A stretch of 10,755 nt of DNA from Methanobacteriota archaeon (GTDB lineage: Archaea > Thermoplasmatota > Thermoplasmata > RBG-16-68-12), in NCBI GenBank assembly GCA_005879045.1, contig VBLV01000068.1, positions 1 through 10,755 on the forward strand, in the 5' to 3' direction. Below the pieces are notes generated by a model, which worked only from the letters and a program-made list of their open reading frames with translations, was not told the origin of the DNA and made no database searches. Shown piece by piece: positions 1 to 7,600 of this stretch; position 1 is the first letter of the stretch; each line of letters begins with the position of its first letter. The translations under genes and the position numbers were made by a program.

Positions 1-1247
1 AGGAGTTCCAGCGCCTTCTGCTGGATGATCTTCACGCGCCGCTCGATGTCCTTCTTCGCCTCGTCCGGTTCGGCGCGGACCTCCGGGGCTTGCGGCTTCG
101 CCTGGGCCAGGAGGGTCCGCTGCCGATCGAGGTCCTGTTCGCGGGACGTGAGGTCTTGCTCCCGTCGCCCGAATTCGCGGTCCCGTTCCTCGACCCTCGC
201 TTCGCGGTCCCGGACTCGCTCCTCGCGATCGAGGAGCTCGATTGCCCTCCGTTGAAGGAACTTGCGTTCCCGGGCCAGCTCGGCTTTCTCGCCTTCCATC
301 GCCTTCCGGACTTCCTCGGAGACTTCGCCCGGGGGGCGATGAGAGGCGACGAGGCGTTCCTTCGCCATCGAAGTGAAACGTTGGCTCAGATCGGCTACGC
401 GGCTCTCGATTTCGCGGCGGGTCTTGTCTTCTTCCGCGGCCCGGGCCGTAGCGTCGACCCTTTCTTTCTCGAGGAGAGCGAGCGATTCTTTCGCCTCCTT
501 TTCGAGTTGGGCGATTCGTGCCGAAGCCTCTTGGTACCGAGTCTCGAGATCGGTCTTCGCCGCGACGAGCGCCTTTCGCTCCTGCTCAAACGCTTGTCGC
601 GCGTCGGAACTGGCTTTCGACTCCGCCTTCTTCGAGTCTTCGTTGGAACTCGCCGCGAGTTGTTCCGCGATTTCCAGGGTCTTCGCGGATCGGGACGCTC
701 CTTTGGAAACCGCGTCCTGCAGTTGGGTCGAATAGTCCGCGAGGGCCGCAAGCCTCGCCTTCTGCCGATCGAGTTCCTCCTGGCGTCCGCTCAGGTTCGC
801 CGCGTCCGCTTTGAGCTTGGCGTCCAGTTCTGCGAGGGACTTTTCCTTCGCCTGAAGACGTGCGTCGCGTTCCGCGAGCCCTTTGTCGACATCCGGTTTC
901 GGCTCGGCGGCGCGGGCCGGTGCGGGGCGGCTCGTGGCGGCCGCGAGATGCGAGTCGGCCGCGGTGAGCAGGAGGGCGGTCCAGTTCACATCCTCCGGCG
1001 CGAGTTGTCCGCGGGAGAGAAGGACGAACGCGAACTTGCCACTCTGAAACGCCGTGAATACGTACTCTCCCACGAACAGCGAGTCGCGGTCCCCGATCCC
1101 TTCGTCGGGCAGGACCTTCAAGAAGTCGTTGTAGTCGATCGGGCAATCCGAATCGAGGATGTACTCGCCGGCCATTTCCCCGCGCTCGTCGAGGACGTAA
1201 ATTTTCTTGAGCTGGGCCCGAGCGACCTTCTTCAGCGGAGCGGCCAT
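1..1247 (-). CDS. Coiled-coil protein with small N-terminal alpha/beta domain (C-terminus outside window)
   Basis: The frame is open from an ATG at 1247 to the left edge without a stop (at least 415 residues). Residues about 14-95 look like a compact alpha/beta domain: strand pairs around KKIYVLDERGEMAGEYI and EYVFTAFQSGKFAFVLLSRG, then a helix around EDVNWTALLLTAADSHL. This order is reminiscent of roadblock/longin-type domains, by eye only. From about residue 110 the chain is rich in Ala, Glu, Lys, Arg and Gln with heptad-like spacing, as in a long coiled coil. RRAIELL and QKALELL recur 77 residues (11 heptads) apart. No signal peptide or membrane helix is visible, so it is probably cytosolic and may be a scaffold or structural protein; its function is not recognised. 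An in-frame ATG at 1322 would add 25 residues and fits the TATA-like box at 1391-1400 better. However, those extra codons use G/C in third position less often than the body of the gene, so 1247 is preferred. Confidence 0.8.
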   Translation of the reverse strand, partial: MAAPLKKVARAQLKKIYVLDERGEMAGEYILDSDCPIDYNDFLKVLPDEGIGDRDSLFVGEYVFTAFQSGKFAFVLLSRGQLAPEDVNWTALLLTAADSHLAAATSRPAPARAAEPKPDVDKGLAERDARLQAKEKSLAELDAKLKADAANLSGRQEELDRQKARLAALADYSTQLQDAVSKGASRSAKTLEIAEQLAASSNEDSKKAESKASSDARQAFEQERKALVAAKTDLETRYQEASARIAQLEKEAKESLALLEKERVDATARAAEEDKTRREIESRVADLSQRFTSMAKERLVASHRPPGEVSEEVRKAMEGEKAELARERKFLQRRAIELLDREERVRDREARVEERDREFGRREQDLTSREQDLDRQRTLLAQAKPQAPEVRAEPDEAKKDIERRVKIIQQKALEL

Positions 1248-1390
1248 CAGGATCCCAGACACGACTGGGCCGAGGCCTCGGCATACGAGACCGGAGAGTA
1301 GAGCTTCGATCGCCCCTTGCATACGCTGGCCGCCTTGGTCGCGAGGGCATCTCCTCGCGGTCGTGTACGGAGAAATCGAGCGGCCCGCGC

Positions 1391-1421
1391 CTTATTTAAG
1401 AAACGGGCTTTGGTTATCGGT
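1391..1421 (-). promoter_or_regulatory. Probable archaeal promoter of the coiled-coil gene
   Basis: On the minus strand CTTAAATAAG (1400-1391) is the only AT-rich stretch in this GC-rich gap and resembles an archaeal TATA box. ACCGATAACCAAAGC (1421-1407) lies just upstream and nearly matches the element at 9169-9183. Transcription would start roughly 25 bases downstream, near 1366. That leaves a leader of about 45 nt if translation starts at 1322, or about 120 nt if it starts at 1247. The rest of the 1248-1491 gap shows no gene or RNA that I can support. Confidence 0.5.
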
Positions 1422-1491
1422 CGTGAGAAGGCCGCTCGCCGGGTCGAGAGAACCGCGGCTCTTTCGGCGGCTCCCTCCGTTCCTTGTCGCG

Positions 1492-1866
1492 TCAGACCAG
1501 GGAGCGGGCCCGTTCTAGGTTGTCGACACCGAGCGCGACTTGGGCATGCCCGCCCACGGTGCCGAGATGAATCGCGCTGACGACATCGACCCCGGCGTCA
1601 CCAAGTTTTCGGGCGAGGGCCGCGAGGGCTCCCGGCTTGTCTTCGAGGCGCACGACAAGCACGGTCCGCGTCGAGCACGTGTAGCCGCTCTTCATGATCG
1701 CCTCCCTCGCTTGCATCGGCTGATTCACGATCAGACTCACGTATGATCGCCCGCCGGCGGATTCGGCGCCGATCGCGTCGATGTTGATCCCCGCTTCTCC
1801 GAGAATCGCGGCGAGTTTCGCGAGCTCCCCCGGCCGGTCCGGGACCTCCATGTCGATTTGGATCAT
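1492..1866 (-). CDS. Tandem ACT-domain protein
   Basis: This is a complete 124-residue protein made of two ACT domains and little else. The first, about residues 1-66, carries the signature DRPGELAKLAAILGEAGINI. The second, about residues 67-124, carries DKPGALAALARKLGDAGVDV. The glycine between the first strand and helix, where ACT domains bind amino acids at dimer interfaces, is present in both. Free-standing double-ACT proteins of this size are known in archaea and bacteria and are taken to be amino-acid-responsive regulators; no catalytic domain is attached. The ATG at 1866 begins directly with the first ACT strand (MIQIDMEVPDRPG), and a G-rich GAGGGG lies just before it. The ligand cannot be told from sequence. 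It is divergent from the VOC gene with a 104-base gap. Confidence 0.88.
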   Translation of the reverse strand: MIQIDMEVPDRPGELAKLAAILGEAGINIDAIGAESAGGRSYVSLIVNQPMQAREAIMKSGYTCSTRTVLVVRLEDKPGALAALARKLGDAGVDVVSAIHLGTVGGHAQVALGVDNLERARSLV

Positions 1867-1970
1867 GTCCCCTCGGGGAGGGCATGGCAGTGCGAGGCTA
1901 CAAGCGTTGCGCGCCGTCGCGTGGCGGCAGATCGCTTATGGGATGCGGAGTCCCTACCCGTCGGATTCTC

Positions 1971-2393
1971 ATGCGCTACACCCTCGTCTACGTCGGGATC
2001 CAGGTCCGCGACATGGATCGTTCCATTGCGTTCTACCGCGATGTCTTGGGGATGCAGGTCGTCCGGCGTCAGCATGTCCCGGAAACCGGGGGCGAATGGG
2101 CGGAGCTTCGCAGCATCGGGTCGAAGCAGATGCTCGAGCTGAACTGGTACCCGAACGCCTCCAAGTTCTTTGCCGGACCCTATCGCAACGGGGACGAGTT
2201 GGACCACATCGCGTTCGAGTGCGAGGATGTCGAGCGGGCCTACCGGGAGCTGCTGGAGAAAGGGGCCCGGCCCGGACACCGGCCCTTTGCCGAGGGGAAC
2301 AGTTGGCTCGCCTACGTCGAAGACCCGGACGGAATCTGGATCGAGTTGACCGGCCCCATTCCCGGCCAATCAGCCGCAGGACCGTCCGACTAG
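1971..2393 (+). CDS. Glyoxalase/VOC-superfamily protein (lactoylglutathione lyase-like)
   Basis: This 140-residue protein has the two beta-alpha-beta-beta-beta modules of the vicinal oxygen chelate fold: VGIQVRDMDRSIAFYRDVLG at the N-terminus and LDHIAFECEDVERAYREL in the second half, ending in VEDPDGIWIEL. Against E. coli GloA from memory, three of four metal ligands are kept (Glu in MLELNW, His in LDHIAF, Glu in WIELTG). The first ligand, His5 of GloA, aligns with Tyr7. The protein could be a glyoxalase I-like enzyme, an epimerase or another VOC enzyme; the substrate cannot be decided. The frame is open upstream to 1884, but homology begins at MRYTLVYVGI, so ATG 1971 was chosen. No Shine-Dalgarno is seen, and a weak ATG-proximal AT patch near 1935 could support a nearly leaderless transcript. 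Its TAG stop overlaps the stop of the convergent synthetase gene. Confidence 0.85.
   Translation: MRYTLVYVGIQVRDMDRSIAFYRDVLGMQVVRRQHVPETGGEWAELRSIGSKQMLELNWYPNASKFFAGPYRNGDELDHIAFECEDVERAYRELLEKGARPGHRPFAEGNSWLAYVEDPDGIWIELTGPIPGQSAAGPSD
2390..2393. other. Shared CTAG: overlapping convergent stop codons
   Basis: The palindrome CTAG contains TAG on both strands. It ends the VOC gene (plus, 2391-2393) and the synthetase gene (minus, 2392-2390), so the two genes overlap tail to tail by four bases with no intergenic space. Any terminator of one gene must lie inside the other. Confidence 0.9.
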
Positions 2394-4510
2394 GCGCGGA
2401 CCGAGGGAGGCGCGAGGACGATCCGGGCGTCGACCGCGCGGTAGCCTTTGCCTTCCGGGAGGACCATCACCGGATTGAGGTCGATTTCCTGGACCTGGTC
2501 GGAGTCTGAGACGAGTTGGGCGAGCCGGAGGACGGCATCTTGCAGCGCTTTCACGTCGCGCGCCGACTCGCCGCGGACGCCCTTCAAGAGCGGATAGGTC
2601 CGAATCGATTCGATCATTCGCATCGCATCGCGATCGGTGAGCGGGGGCAGTCCAAACGCGACATCTTTCAGATACTCGACGTAGATCCCACCGAGCCCGA
2701 AGACAAGACACGGTCCGTAGACCTTGTCCCGGGTCATGCCCAGGATCACCTCCATGCCCCCCGTCACGAACTCCTGGACCAAGAATCCGTCAAGGGCGAC
2801 GCCTCGGTCGCGCAGGCGGGCGGTGATGCGTGACGCGCCCTCCAGCAGGGCCTCTTTTCCGCCGACGTCGAGGAGGACCGCTTGCATCTCGGACTTGTGA
2901 AGCAGCGTCGGGCCGACCGCTTTCAGGACGACGGGATAGCCGATTTCCGCCGCCGCTTTGGACAGTTCTTTGGTGGAGTGGACGAACCGAGTCTTGGCCG
3001 TCCGAATTCCGTACGCCTCGAGGAGGCTGTTCGCCTCGTCGCCGCGCAACAAGAGTCGATTCTCCGCTTGGGCCCGCGACAACACAGATTCGGCGAGGCC
3101 TTGATCGACGGAGAACGTTCGAAGTTCCCCTTCCTCCCGTTCCCGGTATCGGGCATAGCGGTGCATCGCGGCTAGGGCCCTCGCCGCGCTCTCCGGGTAC
3201 GAATATGAAGGCACGCGATGCGTCACGAGCTCGACGAAACCCGCGCTGTCTTCGGCTCGGCCAAGGAAATTGCACAGGACCGGCTTCTTGTATTTCTGGG
3301 CCGTCTGCCAGATCGCGCGGGCGACCTCGACCTCGTCCACCCGGACGGGCGGCACGTAGATCGCAATGGCGGCGTCGACGCCTCCGTCGGCGAGGACCGC
3401 GTCCATGGCGCGTCGATAATCCTCAAGGCTCCCTTGTGGGGTCAGGTCGATCGGGTTGTGAAGCGACGCCTCGGGGGGAGCCCAGCTCTTCATGTACGCC
3501 TGGGTCGCCGGTTCGAGCTCCGCGAGCCGGAGCCCCTGGGCGACGAGCTCGTCGACGCACATGATCGCCGGACCTCCGGCGTCCGAGACGACGGCGACGC
3601 GGTCCCCCCGCGGGATCGGTTGCAGCGCGAAGGCCATCGCCAGGTCGAAGAGCTCCTCGATCGAGTTCGCTCGAAGGACGCCGGTCTGCGAGAACACCGC
3701 CTCCGCGGCGAGGTCCGAGCCGCCGAGGGAACCCGTGTGGGACACGGCCGCCCGGCTCCCGGCCTCCGAGCGGCCCGACTTCACCGCGATGACGGGCTTG
3801 TCTTTCGTGGTCTCGCGCGCGATTCGGACGAAGTTCCTCGGGTTGCCGAAGTTCTCGATGTACGCGAGGATCAGTTTCGTGTCCGGGTCTCCGTGCCACA
3901 TCCGAAGGAGGTCGTTGAGGCTGACCTGGGCCTTGTTCCCCAACGAGCAGAACTTCGCGAAGCCGATGCCTAGGGATTTCGCGTGGTCCAAGATGGCGAT
4001 GCCGAGGGCGCCGCTCTGTGTGGCCAGCGAGATCCCGCCAGGGAGCGGCGGCGTCGGCGCGAACGTCGCATCCATGCGGATGTCGGGGTGGGTGTTGATC
4101 ACGCCCATGCAGTTCGGGCCGATCATCGTCATGTCGTACGCGTCGCACACCGCGAGGAGTCGCGCCTCGCGGGCCATTCCGACCTCCCCGATTTCTCGGA
4201 AGCCGGCGGTGATCACGACGAGCCCTTTCACTCCCTTCTTCCCGCAGTCCTCGACGGCTTCGAGTGCGACCTCTGCGGGTACCGTGATGATCGCGAGATC
4301 CACTCGATCGGGGATCTCGAGGACGCTCGGATACGCCCGGATCCCGTGGATGCTCGTCGCCTTCGGGTTCACCGGGTAGATCGTCCCCTGGTATTCGTTC
4401 ACGATGAGATTGTGGAGGATTTCGTAGCCGATCTTTCCTCGATGACGCGAAGCGCCGACGATTGCGATGGACGACGGCGAGAAGATTGCGTCGAGTCCGG
4501 TTCGGGGCAT
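2390..4510 (-). CDS. Acetate/acyl-CoA ligase (ADP-forming), fused alpha-beta chain
   Basis: This 706-residue enzyme converts acyl-CoA + ADP + Pi to the free acid + CoA + ATP, the energy-conserving last step of acetate, amino-acid or pyruvate fermentation in many archaea, in the cytosol. Residues about 10-140 form a CoA-binding Rossmann domain (SIAIVGASRHRGKIGYEIL, TAGFREIG, GPNCMGV). Residues about 150-460 are the two succinyl-CoA-synthetase-like domains, with the predicted phospho-histidine at His258 in AAVSHTGSLGG. Residues about 475-700 are the ATP-grasp beta part, with the second histidine at His538 (VGPTLLHKSE), QEFVTGGMEVILGM, and EIDLNPVMV (675-683), probably for Mg-nucleotide. In Pyrococcus alpha and beta are separate; here they are one chain without the extra acetyltransferase domain of bacterial Pat. 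Substrate range (acetyl, branched or aryl acyl) is not readable. ATG 4510 sits just before the CoA-binding domain. All key motifs are intact. Confidence 0.95.
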   Translation of the reverse strand: MPRTGLDAIFSPSSIAIVGASRHRGKIGYEILHNLIVNEYQGTIYPVNPKATSIHGIRAYPSVLEIPDRVDLAIITVPAEVALEAVEDCGKKGVKGLVVITAGFREIGEVGMAREARLLAVCDAYDMTMIGPNCMGVINTHPDIRMDATFAPTPPLPGGISLATQSGALGIAILDHAKSLGIGFAKFCSLGNKAQVSLNDLLRMWHGDPDTKLILAYIENFGNPRNFVRIARETTKDKPVIAVKSGRSEAGSRAAVSHTGSLGGSDLAAEAVFSQTGVLRANSIEELFDLAMAFALQPIPRGDRVAVVSDAGGPAIMCVDELVAQGLRLAELEPATQAYMKSWAPPEASLHNPIDLTPQGSLEDYRRAMDAVLADGGVDAAIAIYVPPVRVDEVEVARAIWQTAQKYKKPVLCNFLGRAEDSAGFVELVTHRVPSYSYPESAARALAAMHRYARYREREEGELRTFSVDQGLAESVLSRAQAENRLLLRGDEANSLLEAYGIRTAKTRFVHSTKELSKAAAEIGYPVVLKAVGPTLLHKSEMQAVLLDVGGKEALLEGASRITARLRDRGVALDGFLVQEFVTGGMEVILGMTRDKVYGPCLVFGLGGIYVEYLKDVAFGLPPLTDRDAMRMIESIRTYPLLKGVRGESARDVKALQDAVLRLAQLVSDSDQVQEIDLNPVMVLPEGKGYRAVDARIVLAPPSVRA

Positions 4511-4568
4511 CGAGGCGCCAAACCCCCGGCGCGACTTGAAGGTTCTCGCCTCTCCCGATGCGTGCGAT

Positions 4569-4605
4569 GTTATCCGGTTCTCAAGTCGGTATCACGGGGG
4601 ATAAC
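4569..4605. promoter_or_regulatory. Inverted repeat GTTATCC / GGATAAC in divergent promoter region
   Basis: GTTATCC at 4569-4575 and GGATAAC at 4599-4605 form a perfect 7-base inverted repeat with a 23-base spacer; their centres are 30 bases apart, about three helical turns. The repeat lies between the starts of the synthetase (minus) and the surface protein (plus), so it could be a dimeric operator serving either gene. The left arm on the minus strand (GGATAACA) could also be a weak TATA-like box for the synthetase, about 60 bases before its ATG. This is sequence inspection only. Confidence 0.35.
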
Positions 4606-4626
4606 GGCGCCATTTGAGTAATATAT
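4600..4626 (+). promoter_or_regulatory. Probable promoter of the surface-protein gene (possibly bidirectional)
   Basis: TAATATAT at 4619-4626 is the most AT-rich stretch of the 180-base divergent gap and resembles an archaeal TATA box. A GATAAC hexamer lies at 4600-4605, 13 bases upstream, the same spacing as at the coiled-coil gene promoter. The predicted transcript start near 4650 gives a leader of roughly 40 bases before ATG 4691. Read on the minus strand, ATATATTA could also drive the synthetase with a leader of about 80 bases. Confidence 0.45.
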
Positions 4627-4690
4627 CGAGCGCGGGAACGGGGACGCGACTGGGCCGGGGACTTCCCTTGCCCGGGAGACGCCGACTCCC

Positions 4691-7600
4691 ATGCGCGCCC
4701 ACCCCTCGCGGTCCTCGATGAGAAGCGTCGCGGTGGTCCTCGTCCTCCTCGGGTCGGTCGGTGCGGTCCTGCTCGTCACGGCCCCGACCGCGAGCGCCAC
4801 GGTCTATTTCCGCGGAATCATCAGCGTTCCGACCACGTGGGGAGGCGGCGCCGAGACGAACTACGTGGCCACGGGTCCCATCACGATTCGTCCCTCGGGG
4901 AGCCTGACCATCATGCCGGGGACGACGGTGAGGTTCGAGCCAGGCGTCCATCTATTCGTCGAAGGTCGGCTCACGGCTGACGGGACCTCGGCGAAAGCGA
5001 TCACGTTCACCGCGAACAACACCGCCTCTCCGTTTCCGTGGGGCGGGATCCAGTTCAACGCGAGTTCGTCCGGATCCGTTTCATGGTCGACGTTCGACCG
5101 AGTCGATCGGGCCCTCACGGCGACCGATAGTTCCCCGGACGTGACGCGCAACACGGTTCTCCAGGCGGGGGTTGGTTTCGCTTTCGTCCGATCGTCCAGC
5201 TTCGTGTATAGCAACACGATTCAGCGCGCCGCGAATGTGGGGGTGTACGCCAACGCTTCGGATGTGCAGATTGCGTACAACTCGATCAACGGCACCGCGG
5301 TCGGGATCCAGATCGAGCAACCCAGCTTTCCGACCGTTTCGGGTAACACGATTACGAATGTGAGCAGCGGCTTCGCGATGGGCATCATCGTGACGGCCGG
5401 AGCGAGCGCCTCGATTGATGGAAACACAATCCGAGGCGTCCGCGGATCCAGCGGGGCACCCGGAGCCGTGCCGGGAGCACCGGGGCGCGATGGAGCCTTC
5501 GGCGCGGGGATCTACGTATCCGGAGCGCCCTCGGCCTCGATCACCTCGAACACGATCGACATCGTCAGCGGAGGACGCGGTGGAGACGGCCAAGCCAACA
5601 CGGGAGGCGCCGGCGGTCGGGGTGGCAACGGCGGCCCAGCCGCGGGGATTGTCGTCGCGGCCACGCCCGACGCAACGATCCAGTGGAACATGATCACGAG
5701 CGTCACGGGCGGATCCGGGGGCGCGGGCGGCGGCAGTGCCACGACCACCACCGGCGGCCGGGGCGGCGACGCCGGGACGGCCGTCGCGATCGAAGTGGCG
5801 ACGTCGACCGGCAGCAACCTGTTGTCCACAAATACGATCGACAGCGTCGTCGGCGGCAACGGCGGCCCGGGGGGAAACGGCGCGACGACGAACGGCAACG
5901 GCGGGGTGGGCGGCGACGCGGACGGACTCTTCCTGATTAGTGCTAGCATCGCCGACGCGAGCGGCAACTCCGTTCGGACCATCCGAGGCGGCACCGGCGG
6001 GAACGGCGCGGCTGCCGGCGGTGGATCCGGGAACGGCGCGACCGGCGGGTCTGCGAACGGCATCGCGGTCTTCTTCGTGCCCGGCTCGGCGACGGTCCAC
6101 GCCAATACCTTCACGACGTTGACGGGTGGAGACGGCGGGCGGGGCGTGCGCGGCGGGTACGGCGGCAACGCGACCGGGGTCGTCTTCTTCGGGAACAACG
6201 ATGGTTCGTTCAACGGCACGCAGGCCAGCTTCAATCAACTCGATACCGTCACCGGCGGGGCCGGCGGAATCGGCACGCGGTTCGGCGGCAACGGGGGTGC
6301 CGCGGCGGGGATCGCGGGGGTGTTCGTTTCTCCGAGCTTCTCCTCGAACTGGGTCACGACGATGCAAGGCGGCCGGGGCGGGGACGCGCTCGACCTCACG
6401 GACGGGGGCCGGGGCGGGGACGCGCTCGGGATCATCTCGGGATTGGTGATGAAGGGCCTCTCGCTGGAGGACACGGTTTCCGGCGTGACGAAGGGAGGAG
6501 CGGGCGGCGGTCCACCGATCCAGACTTCGTACGCGGACGGGTACTACCTCATCGGCAACAAGACCTTCACGACCCGCTTCACGGTGGACAACGCGACCCT
6601 CTCTTCGATCGGGAGTTACGATTTCTACGTGGATAACTACACCGAGGCCGTCGCGGTGAACAGTCCGTTCACGAAGCTCGCGGTCATGGCCGCGGGCAAC
6701 CTCACGGTCCGGAACTATCTCGAGGTGGACGCCCTCTGGCCGAACGGCTTCACCCCGGTCGCGGGGGCGCACATCACGGTCATGGACGGGAGCTCGCGGA
6801 TCTGGGATCGCCAGGCCCCGTCCGGAGTTCAACCGTGGATCCTCGTCACGGACCGGATCTACATCGACTCTCCGATCCCGACGGACAACGTGACGCAGGT
6901 CAGCGTGACGTACCCGCCCTATTCGTTCGCCAGTGATCCGCGGTTCGTCAACATGGGCACGAGCCACACGGAATCGTTCGTGATGGTGGACAAGGACGCC
7001 CCGACGTCCGCGGCCAGTGCCTTGCCGACGTACGAGAACGTCTTCACGTTCTGGGTCTGGTACACCGCTTCAGACGGAAACGGGACCGGAGTGGGCAACA
7101 TCACCCTGTGGTATCGGACCGGCGGGAGCGCCGTCTGGGTCCAATACGCCGTCCAGCCGGCAGGGAACTTCGGTCAATTCACGTTTACCGCTTCATCCGA
7201 CGGAGTGTACGAATTTGCGACGACGGCGGACGACCTGGCAGGGAACAAAGAGGTTCGTTCTGCGGCGAACGACACCTGGACGACGGTCGACACGATCCGG
7301 CCCGGGTCTCACGTGAACGGGCTGAGCCAATACCAGAACCGGAGTACGTTCACGGTGTCGTGGGGGCCCGACGCGGGCGTGACGGATGTCGTCTCGTACA
7401 CGATCCAATACAACGCCGGCGCCGCCTGGACGAACTGGCGCGTGGACACGACCACGACCTCGGGGACGTTTTCGGCGAGCGGGCAGGGCGTCTACGCGTT
7501 CCGCGCAATCGCCAAGGACGCCGCGGGCAATGTCGAGGTTCCCCCGGCGACAAACGACACCTGGACGATGGTCGACACGATCGCTCCGGCGTCTCACACG

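Noticed and set aside
90..1301. 403-codon open frame on the plus strand
   Set aside because: It lies opposite the coiled-coil gene. The minus-strand frame has heptad-like coiled-coil composition and a plausible N-terminal domain, while this frame is Leu/Arg/Phe-rich antisense of Glu/Lys/Arg codons.
586..1350. 254-codon minus-strand frame
   Set aside because: It overlaps the coiled-coil gene in another frame on the same strand, is extremely Arg/Pro/Gly-rich, and shows no family motif.
1248..1491. Possible RNA gene in the GC-rich gap
   Set aside because: Short GC hairpins can be drawn, but no tRNA cloverleaf, T-loop motif or known RNA signature was found.
1884..1970. N-terminal extension of the VOC gene from ATG 1884 or 1938
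   Set aside because: The added residues (MAVRGYKRCAPSRGG...) do not belong to the VOC fold, which begins at MRYTLVYVGI.
3423..4148. 241-codon minus-strand frame
   Set aside because: It is a frame-shifted shadow of the synthetase. The synthetase frame is intact over 706 codons, so there is no frameshift to explain.
5566..6430. Glycine-rich GC repeats considered as collagen-like or CRISPR-like arrays
   Set aside because: There is no fixed DNA repeat-spacer pattern and no Gly-x-Pro periodicity. The repetition is at protein level and in frame.
5081..6967. 628-codon minus-strand frame
   Set aside because: It is antisense to the beta-helix region of the surface protein. It is Arg/Val/Asp-rich with no domain, and the plus-strand protein has clear repeats and a signal peptide.
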